Translations under genes and position numbers: made by a program
Assembly: GCA_021772075.1 (NCBI GenBank)
Contig: JAETNQ010000024.1
Coordinates: forward strand, 1-55,760
Length of the DNA: 55,760 bases
Origin: Lachnospiraceae bacterium
Lineage (GTDB): Bacteria; Bacillota; Clostridia; Lachnospirales; Lachnospiraceae
Direction: 5' to 3'
Part shown: one piece after another, positions 21,157 to 30,482 of the stretch
Layout: each line of letters starts with the position of its first letter
How positions within the stretch are numbered: position 1 is the stretch's first letter
The notes under the pieces: generated by a model
What the model was told of the DNA's origin: nothing
What the model saw: only the letters and a program-made list of their open reading frames with translations
The model's database searches: none

Positions 21157-21891
21157 TCACTGCAGCAGGTTAAGGTACTGCATGATTCCCATATGTACCG
21201 CCCAGGCCGCTCTTTCCTGATAAATCTCCGAATTCAGTTTCTCCTCCTCTTCCCGGTTGGAAAGAAACCCGCATTCCACAATAACAATAGGGCAGGAAGT
21301 TTTTTTCAGCAGATAGTAGCTGTCGTTCGCCTTTGCCTCCCGTTTGTTTTCCAGATCCACGCCGGCTGCAAAACGCTTTTGGATCAATTCCGCCAGCTTT
21401 TTCCCTGCAGGGCTTCCGGTATAATAAAACACCTGGGCTCCATGGACATATTCTTCATGATAGCTGTTCTGATGAATGCTTACTACAATCTCAGGCGCCG
21501 CTTCCTCAATAACAGCGATCCGCCTCTTCATATCCTGCACCTTTTTATTGGAAGCTCCTTCGTCATACAGACCGCCGCCGTCCGTCCTGGTCATCACTAC
21601 TTCCACATCCTCCGCTTCCAGAAACTTTTTCACCATTTCCGCTATCTTTAAATTAATATCTTTCTCAAGGGAGCCGTTCACTCCTACCTTGCCAGGGTCT
21701 GCTCCGCCGTGTCCGGCATCGATCACCACGCAGATTTTTTTTCTTTCCGCTTTCGCTTCTTCCCTGTCCTCGCCCGCCACATTGTCCGAATTAACATAGG
21801 CGGCGCCCTCCCCGGCCACAAAATACATGGATACAAGAAGTATCGCCGCCATTATGATCCTTAAAACCTTGCCTTGTTTTTCCTCCATCAT
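21157..21891 (-). CDS. N-acetylmuramoyl-L-alanine amidase (Amidase_3, CwlD-like)
   Basis: This 244-residue zinc amidase has an N-terminal membrane anchor (IIMAAILLVSMYFVAG). Predicted zinc ligands are His61 in VIDAGHGGADPG, Glu76 in GSLEKDINLK and His140 in VVSIHQNSYHE; the catalytic Glu206 lies in IVIVECGFLSN. Single-domain anchored enzymes of this size include CwlD, which makes muramic lactam in the spore cortex. No LysM or SH3 domain is present. It lies next to the GH18 enzyme, another spore-wall type, hinting at sporulation; that is inference. Confidence 0.88.
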   Translation of the reverse strand: MMEEKQGKVLRIIMAAILLVSMYFVAGEGAAYVNSDNVAGEDREEAKAERKKICVVIDAGHGGADPGKVGVNGSLEKDINLKIAEMVKKFLEAEDVEVVMTRTDGGGLYDEGASNKKVQDMKRRIAVIEEAAPEIVVSIHQNSYHEEYVHGAQVFYYTGSPAGKKLAELIQKRFAAGVDLENKREAKANDSYYLLKKTSCPIVIVECGFLSNREEEEKLNSEIYQERAAWAVHMGIMQYLNLLQ

Positions 21892-21959
21892 CTATCTACC
21901 GCTCTGTTTTCTCTATTAGTAAAACTTATGAAACAGCCCGGCGAAAAATGAACTTTACC

Positions 21960-23702
21960 TTATTGATTCAAGTATTTTTCAATCACGTCCCAGATCGATG
22001 CCTTTTCGAATCCAAGCTTCCACGATGCAACTCCGGCAATATTATATTTCTGCATAATATTCAGCTTCGCTTCTATGGAATGCTCGTCTTCCAGCCACAC
22101 CTGGTAAAAAGTTCCGCCTTCCTGGATCTCCCCGTAATTCTGGCAGGCCTCCTCATCCCAGCGCAGCTCCATATTATGGTTGGACACAAACTGCTCGGCC
22201 ATTTCCATTCCTACCGCCTCGCTCGTCAGTCCGGCTCCTTCCGTTTTCCATATACGGGTATAGAACGGCAGGCCATTGATTACCTTTTCCGCCGGAACCT
22301 GCTCCACGGTCTTGCGTATCCCGTCCTCCACAAAACCTATGGAAGCCACGCTTCCGGCCTCCGGGCTGCCGTTGTAATGCTCGTCATATCCCATAATAAT
22401 AACATAATCCGCAAACACGCCCTGCTCGCTTCTATTATAATGATCCGTATATCCCATCGGCACATAATTATCCACGGATAGCACGATTCCGTTTTTCCGG
22501 CATGGAATGGACAGTTCGCGGATAAACTGAATAAAATGTTCCCCCGTATCCTGGCTTAAACCTTCGAAATCCACATTGATACCGTCCAAGCCATACTGCA
22601 GCGCCGTATTCACCAGCGTTTCTACCAGATAAGCCCGCTTGCTCGTATAGGACAGCACTTCATAAGTATCCACATCAGGATTGGAAAAATTATCGATCAA
22701 TCCCCATACCTCCAACCCCATATCGTGCGCCCTGTCCACATAATCCTTCGATGCAAAGCTGGAAAAATCCCCCTCATTATTGCTCAGGGAAAACCACGTA
22801 GGCGAGATCACATTCACTCCCTTGGTATTTGCCAATGCCGCTGCCAGCGTATCATTTCCCGCGGTACCAGCCACCGCATGCCATGCCAGGTTTATCTTAT
22901 ACGGTCTGGAAATGCACGAAAATTCAGGATGCCCGAAAACGGCTCCTCCTTCTTCCACAGGCTGCGCTTCGATTCCCGCCGCGCCGCCTCCGTCCTTTTC
23001 CAGCCTCTTATTCTCCACGTAACCTATGACAGCGTCTTCTGTCTTTACCTTGCTCCAAGTTTCCATCTCTTCCAGGACAGTGACTCTGTCTCCCTCTGCC
23101 AGATCCGCCAGAATAGGGCTTTTTACGCCGCCCTGGTAACGGACCGCCGTATCCTTCACGATCCGGGCCGTTTCTCCCGTTTCGCCATATTCCGCCGTAT
23201 AAACTTGTATGCGGTTCGGCCCTTCAAAAGGCCGGTAGCTGTAATCCGCGAATAATTTTACATAATCCGCCGCCACGTACAACGTTTCCCCGCTGCCATC
23301 CGCCGCCTCTTCATACCTTGCAGCCGGAAAACCGGTCTCCGTCGCCCCGCTCTCCAAATAATATGCAGAAGAACCGATCTCCGTCCTCACCGTATCCTCC
23401 GGCAGGCTGTACAGCAGCAGCTTTTCATTTTTATCTTCATAAAACCTGTCGTTAAAATACTTTCGAACCGTTGCCAGGTCGAAGTAATATACTCCGTCCA
23501 CCAGCCGCGCCTTTTCTTCGACAAGCTCGTTCCCCAGCACGATAGCGGCCTCGTCCCCGCCGCTTACGGAAAAATATTCCTCCAGATCCGCTCTCTCCTT
23601 GGAATAAGAATATTTATCCGCCAATTTTAAGCCGACGCTGAACCCGCCGACTATTATAATAAGGACGATTGCAATTAATACCGGAATTATTTTTTTCTTC
23701 AT
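21960..23702 (-). CDS. Anchored GH18-family glycosidase with SH3-like domain
   Basis: This 580-residue protein starts at MKKKIIPVLIAIVLIIIVGG, an N-terminal anchor. Parts in order are a copper-amine-oxidase-like N-domain (about 55-155), an SH3b-like domain (about 180-235: ARIVKDTAVRYQ to GYVENKRL), and a GH18 barrel (about 260-580). The catalytic motif DGINVDFE is at 373-380 with the acid Glu380. It resembles YdhD/YaaH-type enzymes acting on spore cortex or peptidoglycan rather than chitin. The MGYDEHYNGS and SWKLGFE segments complete the barrel. A GGGAG-type site supports the start. Confidence 0.87.
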   Translation of the reverse strand: MKKKIIPVLIAIVLIIIVGGFSVGLKLADKYSYSKERADLEEYFSVSGGDEAAIVLGNELVEEKARLVDGVYYFDLATVRKYFNDRFYEDKNEKLLLYSLPEDTVRTEIGSSAYYLESGATETGFPAARYEEAADGSGETLYVAADYVKLFADYSYRPFEGPNRIQVYTAEYGETGETARIVKDTAVRYQGGVKSPILADLAEGDRVTVLEEMETWSKVKTEDAVIGYVENKRLEKDGGGAAGIEAQPVEEGGAVFGHPEFSCISRPYKINLAWHAVAGTAGNDTLAAALANTKGVNVISPTWFSLSNNEGDFSSFASKDYVDRAHDMGLEVWGLIDNFSNPDVDTYEVLSYTSKRAYLVETLVNTALQYGLDGINVDFEGLSQDTGEHFIQFIRELSIPCRKNGIVLSVDNYVPMGYTDHYNRSEQGVFADYVIIMGYDEHYNGSPEAGSVASIGFVEDGIRKTVEQVPAEKVINGLPFYTRIWKTEGAGLTSEAVGMEMAEQFVSNHNMELRWDEEACQNYGEIQEGGTFYQVWLEDEHSIEAKLNIMQKYNIAGVASWKLGFEKASIWDVIEKYLNQ

Positions 23703-24538
23703 AGATCCGCTCCCTTCCAATCGCCCTTTATTATAGCAAACTATTTAAGTACCGTCATTACAAAATTTGACTTTTTCCAGCTTTTTTTGACAGCATGCCC
23801 TGTCGCCCAGGGGGGTCTTCCTGTTTTCCTGTCACGGCATGCCGATGCCTGTTTTTTCCTGCCGGAACCGCCAGACCGGATTGTTCGCCAAAATGGAAAC
23901 ACTTCCTCAGAGTTTTCCCAAAAGAAGAACATAAATACGTGATATACTTTTTCTTAAAATGATACTCTTCGGACGATCTGGCAATACTAAAAGCTGACGG
24001 CGTTAAACAATATGCAAAAAACGGAATGCCCGGACATGTATTCACCTTCCAAACGACGGCATATTCCACAGGCCGCCTTCCTTCGGATAAAAAATAAAAT
24101 GACCTTTTTTCATAAAAAATATTCGTGAAGTTCAATGATTGAATTATAATAATAACATAACGTGAAATTATTTGGAAAATTTTATTTCCCGAACAAGCAC
24201 ATAAGCTTGTAAGACTTCTCCCATACTAAACTGGGGAGAAAAGATTAAAATACAATAAAACTGCCTATTAGACTACCATGCCTCCTTCCGATACAGACTA
24301 TCCGGAAGCATTCCGTGAAACCAATTATATCAAAAGCTTCCATTTATTTCAAGGATTTTTAAAAAAAATGTCGAATTTTTATTAAAAATTTTTAAACAGT
24401 GATGGAATTCTATTGACTTAAATTTATGAACAGTATAATATACTTTTAACTGTAAAGCATTATCTTCAGGGATAATTTGGTTCAGGTTAGTCACAATATA
24501 ACAAGGTGGCAGTATCTTAATAGTAAGGATGTGATAAC
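23703..24538. other. Long intergenic stretch before mecA
   Basis: No gene can be supported. A 125-codon minus-strand frame (23758-24135) lacks family features. On the plus strand a frame without a start codon (about 23970-24097) ends in a stop and might be a gene remnant. Several small hairpins occur at 24194-24211, 24216-24240 and 24290-24315. The AT-rich 24330-24540 part holds the likely mecA promoter and leader. Confidence 0.45.
24413..24439 (+). promoter_or_regulatory. Candidate mecA promoter
   Basis: TTGACT (24413-24418) and TATAAT (24434-24439) are only 15 bases apart, shorter than ideal, but are the best pair in the AT-rich region. A leader of about 90 bases would precede the gene. 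Confidence 0.45.
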
Positions 24539-25321
24539 ATGAAAATTGAAAAAGTAAATGACCATCAGATTCGCTGTACGCTTACCAGAGAAGATTTGGC
24601 CGACCGTGAATTAAAAATCAGTGAACTCGCATACGGGACGGAAAAAGCAAAAAACCTTTTTCGGGATATGATGCAGCAGGCATCCTTCGAATTTGGTTTT
24701 GAAGCCGAAGATATTCCGTTAATGATAGAAGCCATTCCTCTTAATTCAGAATGCATCGTGCTCATCATTACCAAGGTGGAAGACCCGGAAGAGCTGGACA
24801 CGCGCTTCTCTAAGTTCGCGCCCTCCGTTCACGATTCGGAAGGCGATCTGGATGAAGTCATTGACAGTCTTTCCGAAGGCGCCGACGATGTGCTGGATCT
24901 GTTTAAGAAAATTCACGAAGGCAAATTTGCCGACGCGTTGGAAAAAAAGGCTTCCGATTCCTCATTAAAGGAAAAACAGGCCAAAAAAAATACGGAAAAA
25001 CAGGAAAAAAGCCTTGCTTCGGACCAGGAACTGATCAGGATCTTTTCCTTCGATTCCATCCGTACCGTAACAAGGACATCCCATGTCCTTGCCGGTTGTT
25101 ATGGCGAAAGCAACTCATTGTATAAAAATGAAAATACGCATCGGTATATTCTGGTCGTCGCAAAAGGCAGCCATTCGCCTGCAGAATTCAATAAGGTATG
25201 CAATATCTTGTCCGAGTACGGCCAGGCAGAAAAGTATGTTTCCGCCGGGGAAGCATATCTGGAAGAGCATTTTTCTCCGGTTATCAGGGAAAACGCCTTA
25301 CAGTCTTTGCGCAGAATATAA
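24539..25321 (+). CDS. mecA: MecA-family adaptor protein
   Basis: This 260-residue adaptor delivers substrates to the ClpCP protease. The N-terminal substrate-binding domain (1-85) starts MKIEKVNDHQIRCTL and includes LFRDMMQQASFEFGF, both family hallmarks. An acidic, lysine-rich linker (about 95-165) leads to the C-terminal ClpC-binding domain (165-255: IFSFDSIRTVTRTSHVL, YILVVAK, YGQAEKYVSAGEAYLEEH). AAGGATG precedes the ATG. Targets in this organism are unknown; in Bacillus they include ComK. It stands alone with its own terminator. Confidence 0.93.
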   Translation: MKIEKVNDHQIRCTLTREDLADRELKISELAYGTEKAKNLFRDMMQQASFEFGFEAEDIPLMIEAIPLNSECIVLIITKVEDPEELDTRFSKFAPSVHDSEGDLDEVIDSLSEGADDVLDLFKKIHEGKFADALEKKASDSSLKEKQAKKNTEKQEKSLASDQELIRIFSFDSIRTVTRTSHVLAGCYGESNSLYKNENTHRYILVVAKGSHSPAEFNKVCNILSEYGQAEKYVSAGEAYLEEHFSPVIRENALQSLRRI

Positions 25322-25327
25322 TACTAC

Positions 25328-25363
25328 AGAGGGAGCCTCAAAAATTTGAAGCTCCCTCTTTTT
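25328..25363 (+). terminator. Terminator of mecA
   Basis: AGAGGGAGC (25328-25336) pairs perfectly with GCTCCCTCT (25351-25359), followed by a T run, just after the mecA stop. Confidence 0.9.
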
Positions 25364-25386
25364 CTGTATTCCTATTTTCCTCCTTT

Positions 25387-28167
25387 TTATTCGGCTTTTA
25401 TCCCATCCGTTTTATAAATAAATTTCACGCTTCCTTCCGTTCCTTCCTGCAAACCGCTGAATGTATTATAACGGTCGCCCGCATCCTTCAGCGCATCTAT
25501 CCTGTCGATCACCTTTTCCACGTCATCGCCGAACAGCTCCGTCAGTTTACGGATTCCTTCCTCGTCAAAGCGGATCATTCCGTCTTTTAATTCCAATGCG
25601 CCGTCATCCAGCTCAGTTGCTCCATCCTGCAATTTTGCCGCGCCGTCATCCAGCTCAGTCGCTCCATCCTGCAACTGCGCCGCGCCGTCATCCAGTTCCG
25701 CCGCGCCATCCTGCAGCTGCGACGCTCCATCGCCCAGCTGTGACGCTCCGTCCTGCAATTTTCCGGCTCCGTCGTCCAGTTCTTTTGCCCCGTCGTCCAG
25801 CTTGCCCGCTCCCTCTTGCAAAGAGGCCGCGCCGTCATCCAGTTTGCCCGTTCCCTCCGTTAATTTCACCGTCCCGGCTTGCAACGCTTCCGTACCCGTC
25901 TTTAATGTGCCGATTCCTTCATCCAAAACCGCCGTTCCTTCCTGCAATTCCTTTGTTCCCGTTACCGCAGCGGCCGTTCCGCCTTTCAGCTGCGCCGCTC
26001 CTGCTGCCAGCGCGGGAACCCCGGACTGTCCGTCATTCAAGAGCAGAAGCGCCTGATACAAAGAGTTCATTCCTGCCTGAACCGTCTGCGCGCCCGCCGC
26101 CAGATTTCCGGATACTTCTTTCATATATTTAATATAAGCTGCCTGGGAAGCCGTCTGGACATCGTTCCCGAACTGTCCCGACTGCATCAGTTCCTGTGTA
26201 TATTGAGCAATGATTTGTTGAATCGCTTCTTCCTGCGCCTGTGCCGCAGCAGCTTCCGCCTGGTATGCGGCGACCTCTTCCCCCGCGCTGCGGTAATCCA
26301 GCGCCGCTTTCTGCACTTCATCCGCCGATATGCTCTGCACCGGCACCTCCGCCGTAGCCGTTACCGGCTCTATGCTGTACCCCGTCACCGAACCGCTGAT
26401 CGTCATCTGGGGCATCGTTCCTTCGGCCTCCACTTCTACTTCGATCGTCTTTGTTTCCGGTACACATGCGGCATTCAGGGCTTCCTCCGCCTCCTCTTGG
26501 CGTGCCAGCGCCTGCTCCAGCCCTGCCTTGGCCTGCGCCTTCCTGGCCCCTGCCTCTTCCGCCATCTGCCGCAGCGACTCTATTTTTCCATTAATATCCG
26601 CTTCATACATTTCGAAATATCGGTTCAGCAAAGCATCCAGACCGACAACACCTTCTGTCAGAGACCGGCTTCCTTCCACAAGCCCCATGCTTTCATCGGT
26701 TCCCCGGCATGCCTTCACCATAGCCCCGATCGCCATATCCACTGAAGCCAGCCCCTGCTGTATCTGGGCAGCCCCGGCATCCAATACCACGCTTCCTTCC
26801 GCCAGCGCTTTTGTCCCTTCTGCCAGCGCCCTGCTTCCCGCTGTCAGCTGTGCCGCCCCTTCATCCACCTTTCCTGCCCCAGCTTCCAGTTCCCCCGATT
26901 TCTCCTTCAGCTCCTGCGTGCCGCCTTTCAACGTATCCGCCCCTGCCTTCAAATCTTTCGTTCCGCCGGCCAGCTTTTCCGTCCCGTCCTTCAGGTCGGA
27001 AGCTCCGTTTTGCAGTTCATCCGTTCCATCCTTCAATTCCGATGCGCCATCCCTCAGTTTTCCGGTTCCATCCTTCAAATCTGCGGCTCCGTTTTTCAAT
27101 TCTTCCGTACCGTCCTTTAACTCCACGGTTCCGTCCTTTAATTCTTCTGTCCCGTCTTTTAACTTTGACGTTCCGTCGATCAGTTCCCGGGATGCGGACT
27201 CCAGATCGTCCATCGATTCGTTGATATCATTTAAATCGATGGAATCGGTCAGGCTGATATCCGAAAGCACATCGCTCATAGCCATCGTCATCGTCATATT
27301 CAGGTCAAAATCCACCGCGTCTGCCGAAATCTCGATATATTCCGGTATATTCAGCTCATCCAGTTCTTTTTTCTTTTCCTCGTCTTCGATTCCCTCTTTC
27401 CATTCTTCCAGATTCAGACTGTCCCGAAGCCCCGGAAAAGCCACTCCTACCGCCAACAGATTGTCTCCCTCTGAAATCAGCCTTGCATTCGTCGCCTCAA
27501 CATTTGAAAAAATATCGGAAGGAAGCACCAGACCGGAAATCATAGCAAAAGGCACGTAAATTTCTTCCTCGTTCCCATTAATGTCTACCTTCTGTTTTTC
27601 TCTGTTCTCATAATCAAAGCGGATCGTCACCCTTCCACTCTTCCCTGCCAGATCTTCCGGCGTGATTTCCTCTCCGTCCAACGTATAGGAAAGTTTTACA
27701 TCCACCGGAAGTTCTTTATCCGTCGTCCCCTGATAATAAATATCAGACCCTTGCGCGTCCCATGTCAGGCTCCCGTTTTCCCCCGCCGTATATTCTTCAT
27801 ATCCCTTGACATTTTCTATGTTATACAAGTCGCTTACATCCGGCAGTATATTGCTCCCTTCTCCGTTTTTCACCCAGCTGCTGACAATCACTTGGTTGAT
27901 TCCTCCTTGGGCGTCGGCCAAAACATATACTGTCTCCTCCTTGCCTGTCTGGCTGCTATGGGACTTCACCTGTCCATTTAATGCCTGCTCCAATATTATT
28001 TCCTCGCCTGCGCTTGTTTCGGCGCTGACCGCATCCGCTCCCTCTGTTCCGCAAGCAGCCGCCGTCATTGCCAGCGCCCCGCACAATGCCAGGCTGACCG
28101 CTCTTTTCCGCTTCGGATTCCGTTTTACATATCCGCCCCGTCTTCCTTTTTCTTCTTTTTTTATCAT
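25387..28167 (-). CDS. Giant lipoprotein-like protein with YhgE-type heptad repeats
   Basis: This 926-residue exported protein has a signal sequence ending TAAAC with Cys39, a slightly atypical lipobox. A folded region (about 60-320) precedes two blocks of 7-residue repeats of the pattern xLKDGTx/xLQDGAx (about 325-460 and 725-890), each with roughly 20 units, as in YhgE/Pip-family proteins. A Gln/Ala-rich helical part lies between them. The start overlaps the RND gene stop by ATGA with a GGAGGAG site, so the two are coupled. It probably works outside the membrane with the transporter. Underlying DNA is a 42-bp near-identical tandem repeat around 25605-25730. Confidence 0.8.
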   Translation of the reverse strand: MIKKEEKGRRGGYVKRNPKRKRAVSLALCGALAMTAAACGTEGADAVSAETSAGEEIILEQALNGQVKSHSSQTGKEETVYVLADAQGGINQVIVSSWVKNGEGSNILPDVSDLYNIENVKGYEEYTAGENGSLTWDAQGSDIYYQGTTDKELPVDVKLSYTLDGEEITPEDLAGKSGRVTIRFDYENREKQKVDINGNEEEIYVPFAMISGLVLPSDIFSNVEATNARLISEGDNLLAVGVAFPGLRDSLNLEEWKEGIEDEEKKKELDELNIPEYIEISADAVDFDLNMTMTMAMSDVLSDISLTDSIDLNDINESMDDLESASRELIDGTSKLKDGTEELKDGTVELKDGTEELKNGAADLKDGTGKLRDGASELKDGTDELQNGASDLKDGTEKLAGGTKDLKAGADTLKGGTQELKEKSGELEAGAGKVDEGAAQLTAGSRALAEGTKALAEGSVVLDAGAAQIQQGLASVDMAIGAMVKACRGTDESMGLVEGSRSLTEGVVGLDALLNRYFEMYEADINGKIESLRQMAEEAGARKAQAKAGLEQALARQEEAEEALNAACVPETKTIEVEVEAEGTMPQMTISGSVTGYSIEPVTATAEVPVQSISADEVQKAALDYRSAGEEVAAYQAEAAAAQAQEEAIQQIIAQYTQELMQSGQFGNDVQTASQAAYIKYMKEVSGNLAAGAQTVQAGMNSLYQALLLLNDGQSGVPALAAGAAQLKGGTAAAVTGTKELQEGTAVLDEGIGTLKTGTEALQAGTVKLTEGTGKLDDGAASLQEGAGKLDDGAKELDDGAGKLQDGASQLGDGASQLQDGAAELDDGAAQLQDGATELDDGAAKLQDGATELDDGALELKDGMIRFDEEGIRKLTELFGDDVEKVIDRIDALKDAGDRYNTFSGLQEGTEGSVKFIYKTDGIKAE

Positions 28168-30263
28168 AATACGACTCCTCCTTCTGTTTTTTTCTTATTC
28201 CCTTTCATTCTCTCTTTCCATGTGCTTGCCATAATCAACCGGTCAAATATCATAAACATAGACGGAAGAATGAAAATGACGCTGACCATGCTGATAACGG
28301 CTCCTCTCGCCATCAGCGTACAAAGCGAACTTATCATATCGATGTTGGAATACATCCCTACTCCGAACGTTGCCGCAAAAAATGTAAGAGCGCTGACAAC
28401 AATGGATTTTGCGCTTGTCTGACACGCAACAGCCACTGCTTCCCTTTTTTCTGCGCCCGCAGTTCTTTCCCTCCGGTACCGCGTCGTCATCAATATCGCA
28501 TAATCCACCGTTGCCCCGAGCTGTATCGTTCCGATTACAACAGAAGCGATAAACGGGATCGGAGTTCCCGTATAAAAAGGGATTCCCATATTGACGAAAA
28601 TAGCGCCTTCGATCACTGCCACTAAAATGACCGGCAGGGAAATGGATTTAAAAACAAATGCAATGATAAGAAAAATAACGCCGATGGATACAACGCTTAC
28701 CGTCTTAAAATCTTTATCCGTAATGCGTATCAAATCTTTCGTACACGGCGCTTCCCCTACAAGCATTCCGCCGGGATCATAGGATTTGCATATCCCGCTT
28801 AAAACATCGCACTGGTTATTGACTTCTTCTGACGCCACCTTGTATTTGGAGCCGATCAGCAGCAGCTGCCAATTTTCGTTGCTCAAGGCTTCCTTTAGCT
28901 CATCCGGCACCATTTCATCCGGCAGTGCGGCTCCTTTTATGGCATTCAGCCCCAGTATCCAGCTCACGCCGGGAACCTGTTTCATCTCATCGCTCATATG
29001 TTTTACGTCTTTGGACGGCAGATCCGCATCCACCAGCAGCATATGAGTGGCATTCATATCAAATTCCCGTTCCAGTTTTTCATTCGCTATAATACTCTGC
29101 AGATCCTTGGGCAGAGTTTCATCCAGATTGTAATATACCCGGGCATTCCGGTATCCGTACAGCGCCGGAACAAGAAGGATTATAAAAAGGAGTGCAAAAA
29201 CCATAAAATGACCAGTTACAAACTTTCCGATATGATCCATATCTGGAATCAGCGCCCTGTGCTTTGTTTTTTCCAGCGCCTTATCCAACACAAGAATCAG
29301 GGACGGAAGAACGGTCACACATGCCGTCACACCGAATACAACCCCTTTCGCCATAACCAGGCCAAGATCCATGCCAAGAGTAAAACTCATAAAGCATAAA
29401 GCGATAAACCCCGCCACCGTAGTAATGGAACTGCCAACCACGGAAGAGAGGGTCTCCCCGATCGCCTCCGCCATTGCTTCTTTTTTATCTTCACAATGAT
29501 TTTGCTTCTCCTGATAGCTATGCCAGAGGAAAATGGAATAATCCATCGTCACTCCGAGCTGCAGCACCGCGCTCAAAGCCTTTGTAATATAGGAAATCTC
29601 CCCAAAAATAATGTTGCTCCCAAGATTATAAACAATCGCCATCCCTATGCTGACCAAGAAAATAAAAGATACCAGGTACGAATCCATTGCCAGCGACAGC
29701 ACGATGCAGGTCAGCAGCACCGCGATAAATACATAAATCGGCGCTTCCTTCTCGGATAAATTCTTTGTATCCGTGACCACTGCGGACATTCCGCTCAAAA
29801 AACAGTCCCTATCCGCAACCCTTCTAATCTCTTCTATCGCTTCCATCGTGGAATCCGCCGATGTGGTTTCATTAAAAATAATAATCATCAACGTGCAGTC
29901 GCCGTTGTTAAAAGCCTCATACAATTCATCCGGCATCAGTTCCATCGGTACGGATATATCCATGACCGAATCATACCAGACCACCTTTTCCACATGGCTT
30001 ATCTCTTCAATTTCCTTTTTCAACGCCGCCGTTTCCTTGGGCTTCATTCCCTCCGCTATAAACATGGAAAAAGCTCCGGTTCCGAATTCATCCACCAGAA
30101 TATCCTGCCCCACCATTGTCTCGATGTCCTTCGGAAGATAGGAAAGAATATCATAATTGACCCTCGTCCCTACATACCCGAAAAAAGACGGAATGAGTAG
30201 AAGAAAACTGACGATCAAAATCGGTATTCTTAGTTTTACTACTCCTTTTCCAAATTTTTTCAT
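28164..30263 (-). CDS. MMPL/RND-family transporter
   Basis: This 699-residue transporter starts at MKKFGKGVVKLRIPI with an AGGAGGG site; a longer reading has none. It has the two-fold RND layout of a single membrane helix, a large extracellular domain and five further helices, twice over. MMPL-type segments include LGVTMDYSIFLWHSY and LGATVDYAILMTTRYR, each with the Asp-Tyr pair of the proton relay in MmpL proteins. It likely exports lipids or drugs. It sits under twin TetR operators with the lipoprotein gene overlapping downstream. Confidence 0.9.
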   Translation of the reverse strand: MKKFGKGVVKLRIPILIVSFLLLIPSFFGYVGTRVNYDILSYLPKDIETMVGQDILVDEFGTGAFSMFIAEGMKPKETAALKKEIEEISHVEKVVWYDSVMDISVPMELMPDELYEAFNNGDCTLMIIIFNETTSADSTMEAIEEIRRVADRDCFLSGMSAVVTDTKNLSEKEAPIYVFIAVLLTCIVLSLAMDSYLVSFIFLVSIGMAIVYNLGSNIIFGEISYITKALSAVLQLGVTMDYSIFLWHSYQEKQNHCEDKKEAMAEAIGETLSSVVGSSITTVAGFIALCFMSFTLGMDLGLVMAKGVVFGVTACVTVLPSLILVLDKALEKTKHRALIPDMDHIGKFVTGHFMVFALLFIILLVPALYGYRNARVYYNLDETLPKDLQSIIANEKLEREFDMNATHMLLVDADLPSKDVKHMSDEMKQVPGVSWILGLNAIKGAALPDEMVPDELKEALSNENWQLLLIGSKYKVASEEVNNQCDVLSGICKSYDPGGMLVGEAPCTKDLIRITDKDFKTVSVVSIGVIFLIIAFVFKSISLPVILVAVIEGAIFVNMGIPFYTGTPIPFIASVVIGTIQLGATVDYAILMTTRYRRERTAGAEKREAVAVACQTSAKSIVVSALTFFAATFGVGMYSNIDMISSLCTLMARGAVISMVSVIFILPSMFMIFDRLIMASTWKERMKGNKKKTEGGVVL

Positions 30264-30301
30264 TTTTGCCCTCCTAACTTTATCCTCTCCGATTATAAAT
30301 A

Positions 30302-30356
30302 TGACCATTGGTCATTTACTGTAAGTATGGTATATCACAAAAGTGACCATCGGTCA
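30302..30356. promoter_or_regulatory. Two TetR-type operators 42 bp apart
   Basis: TGACCATTGGTCA (30302-30314, perfect palindrome with one central base) and TGACCATCGGTCA (30344-30356) lie 42 bp apart, close to four helical turns. The second overlaps the -35 box of the minus-strand promoter. They are probably bound by the divergent TetR protein to repress the RND-lipoprotein operon. Confidence 0.85.
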
Positions 30357-30357
30357 A
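30329..30357 (-). promoter_or_regulatory. Promoter of the RND-lipoprotein operon
   Basis: On the minus strand TTGACC (30352-30357) and TATACC (30329-30334) are separated by 17 bases, with one operator over the -35 box and the other just past the expected start. Confidence 0.65.
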
Positions 30358-30406
30358 TATTTGTACAGGTAAAAAATTATAAAAAAAATGTAAACTGCAA
30401 AACTCA

Positions 30407-30436
30407 TTGCTTTTCGTCAGCATCTTACTTTATAAT
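30407..30436 (+). promoter_or_regulatory. Candidate tetR promoter
   Basis: TTGCTT (30407-30412) and a consensus TATAAT (30431-30436) are 18 bases apart, about 45 bases upstream of the TetR gene and well downstream of the operators. Confidence 0.5.
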
Positions 30437-30482
30437 AGTGCGGGAAGAGTTTCTAAATCTGAGGGATTAAAAGGAAAGAAAT

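Noticed and set aside
23758-24135. 125-codon minus-strand frame before mecA
   Set aside because: No ribosome site, no family features and mixed composition. It may be chance.
24500-24525. T-box-like AAGGTGGCA before mecA
   Set aside because: It lacks the full conserved antiterminator sequence, a specifier stem and a terminator, and the gene is not an amino-acid gene.
25461-26132. 223-codon plus-strand frame rich in His, Pro and Arg
   Set aside because: It is also antisense to the heptad repeats and lacks a plausible protein composition.
25600-27150. Regular repeats that could suggest a CRISPR array
   Set aside because: The period is a multiple of 21 bp, there are no unique spacers, and the repeats encode an in-frame heptad protein.
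26330-27559. 409-codon plus-strand open frame opposite the heptad-repeat lipoprotein
   Set aside because: It is a shadow of the repetitive, biased codons on the other strand. It is low-complexity Ser/Pro/Phe-rich sequence and no family is visible.
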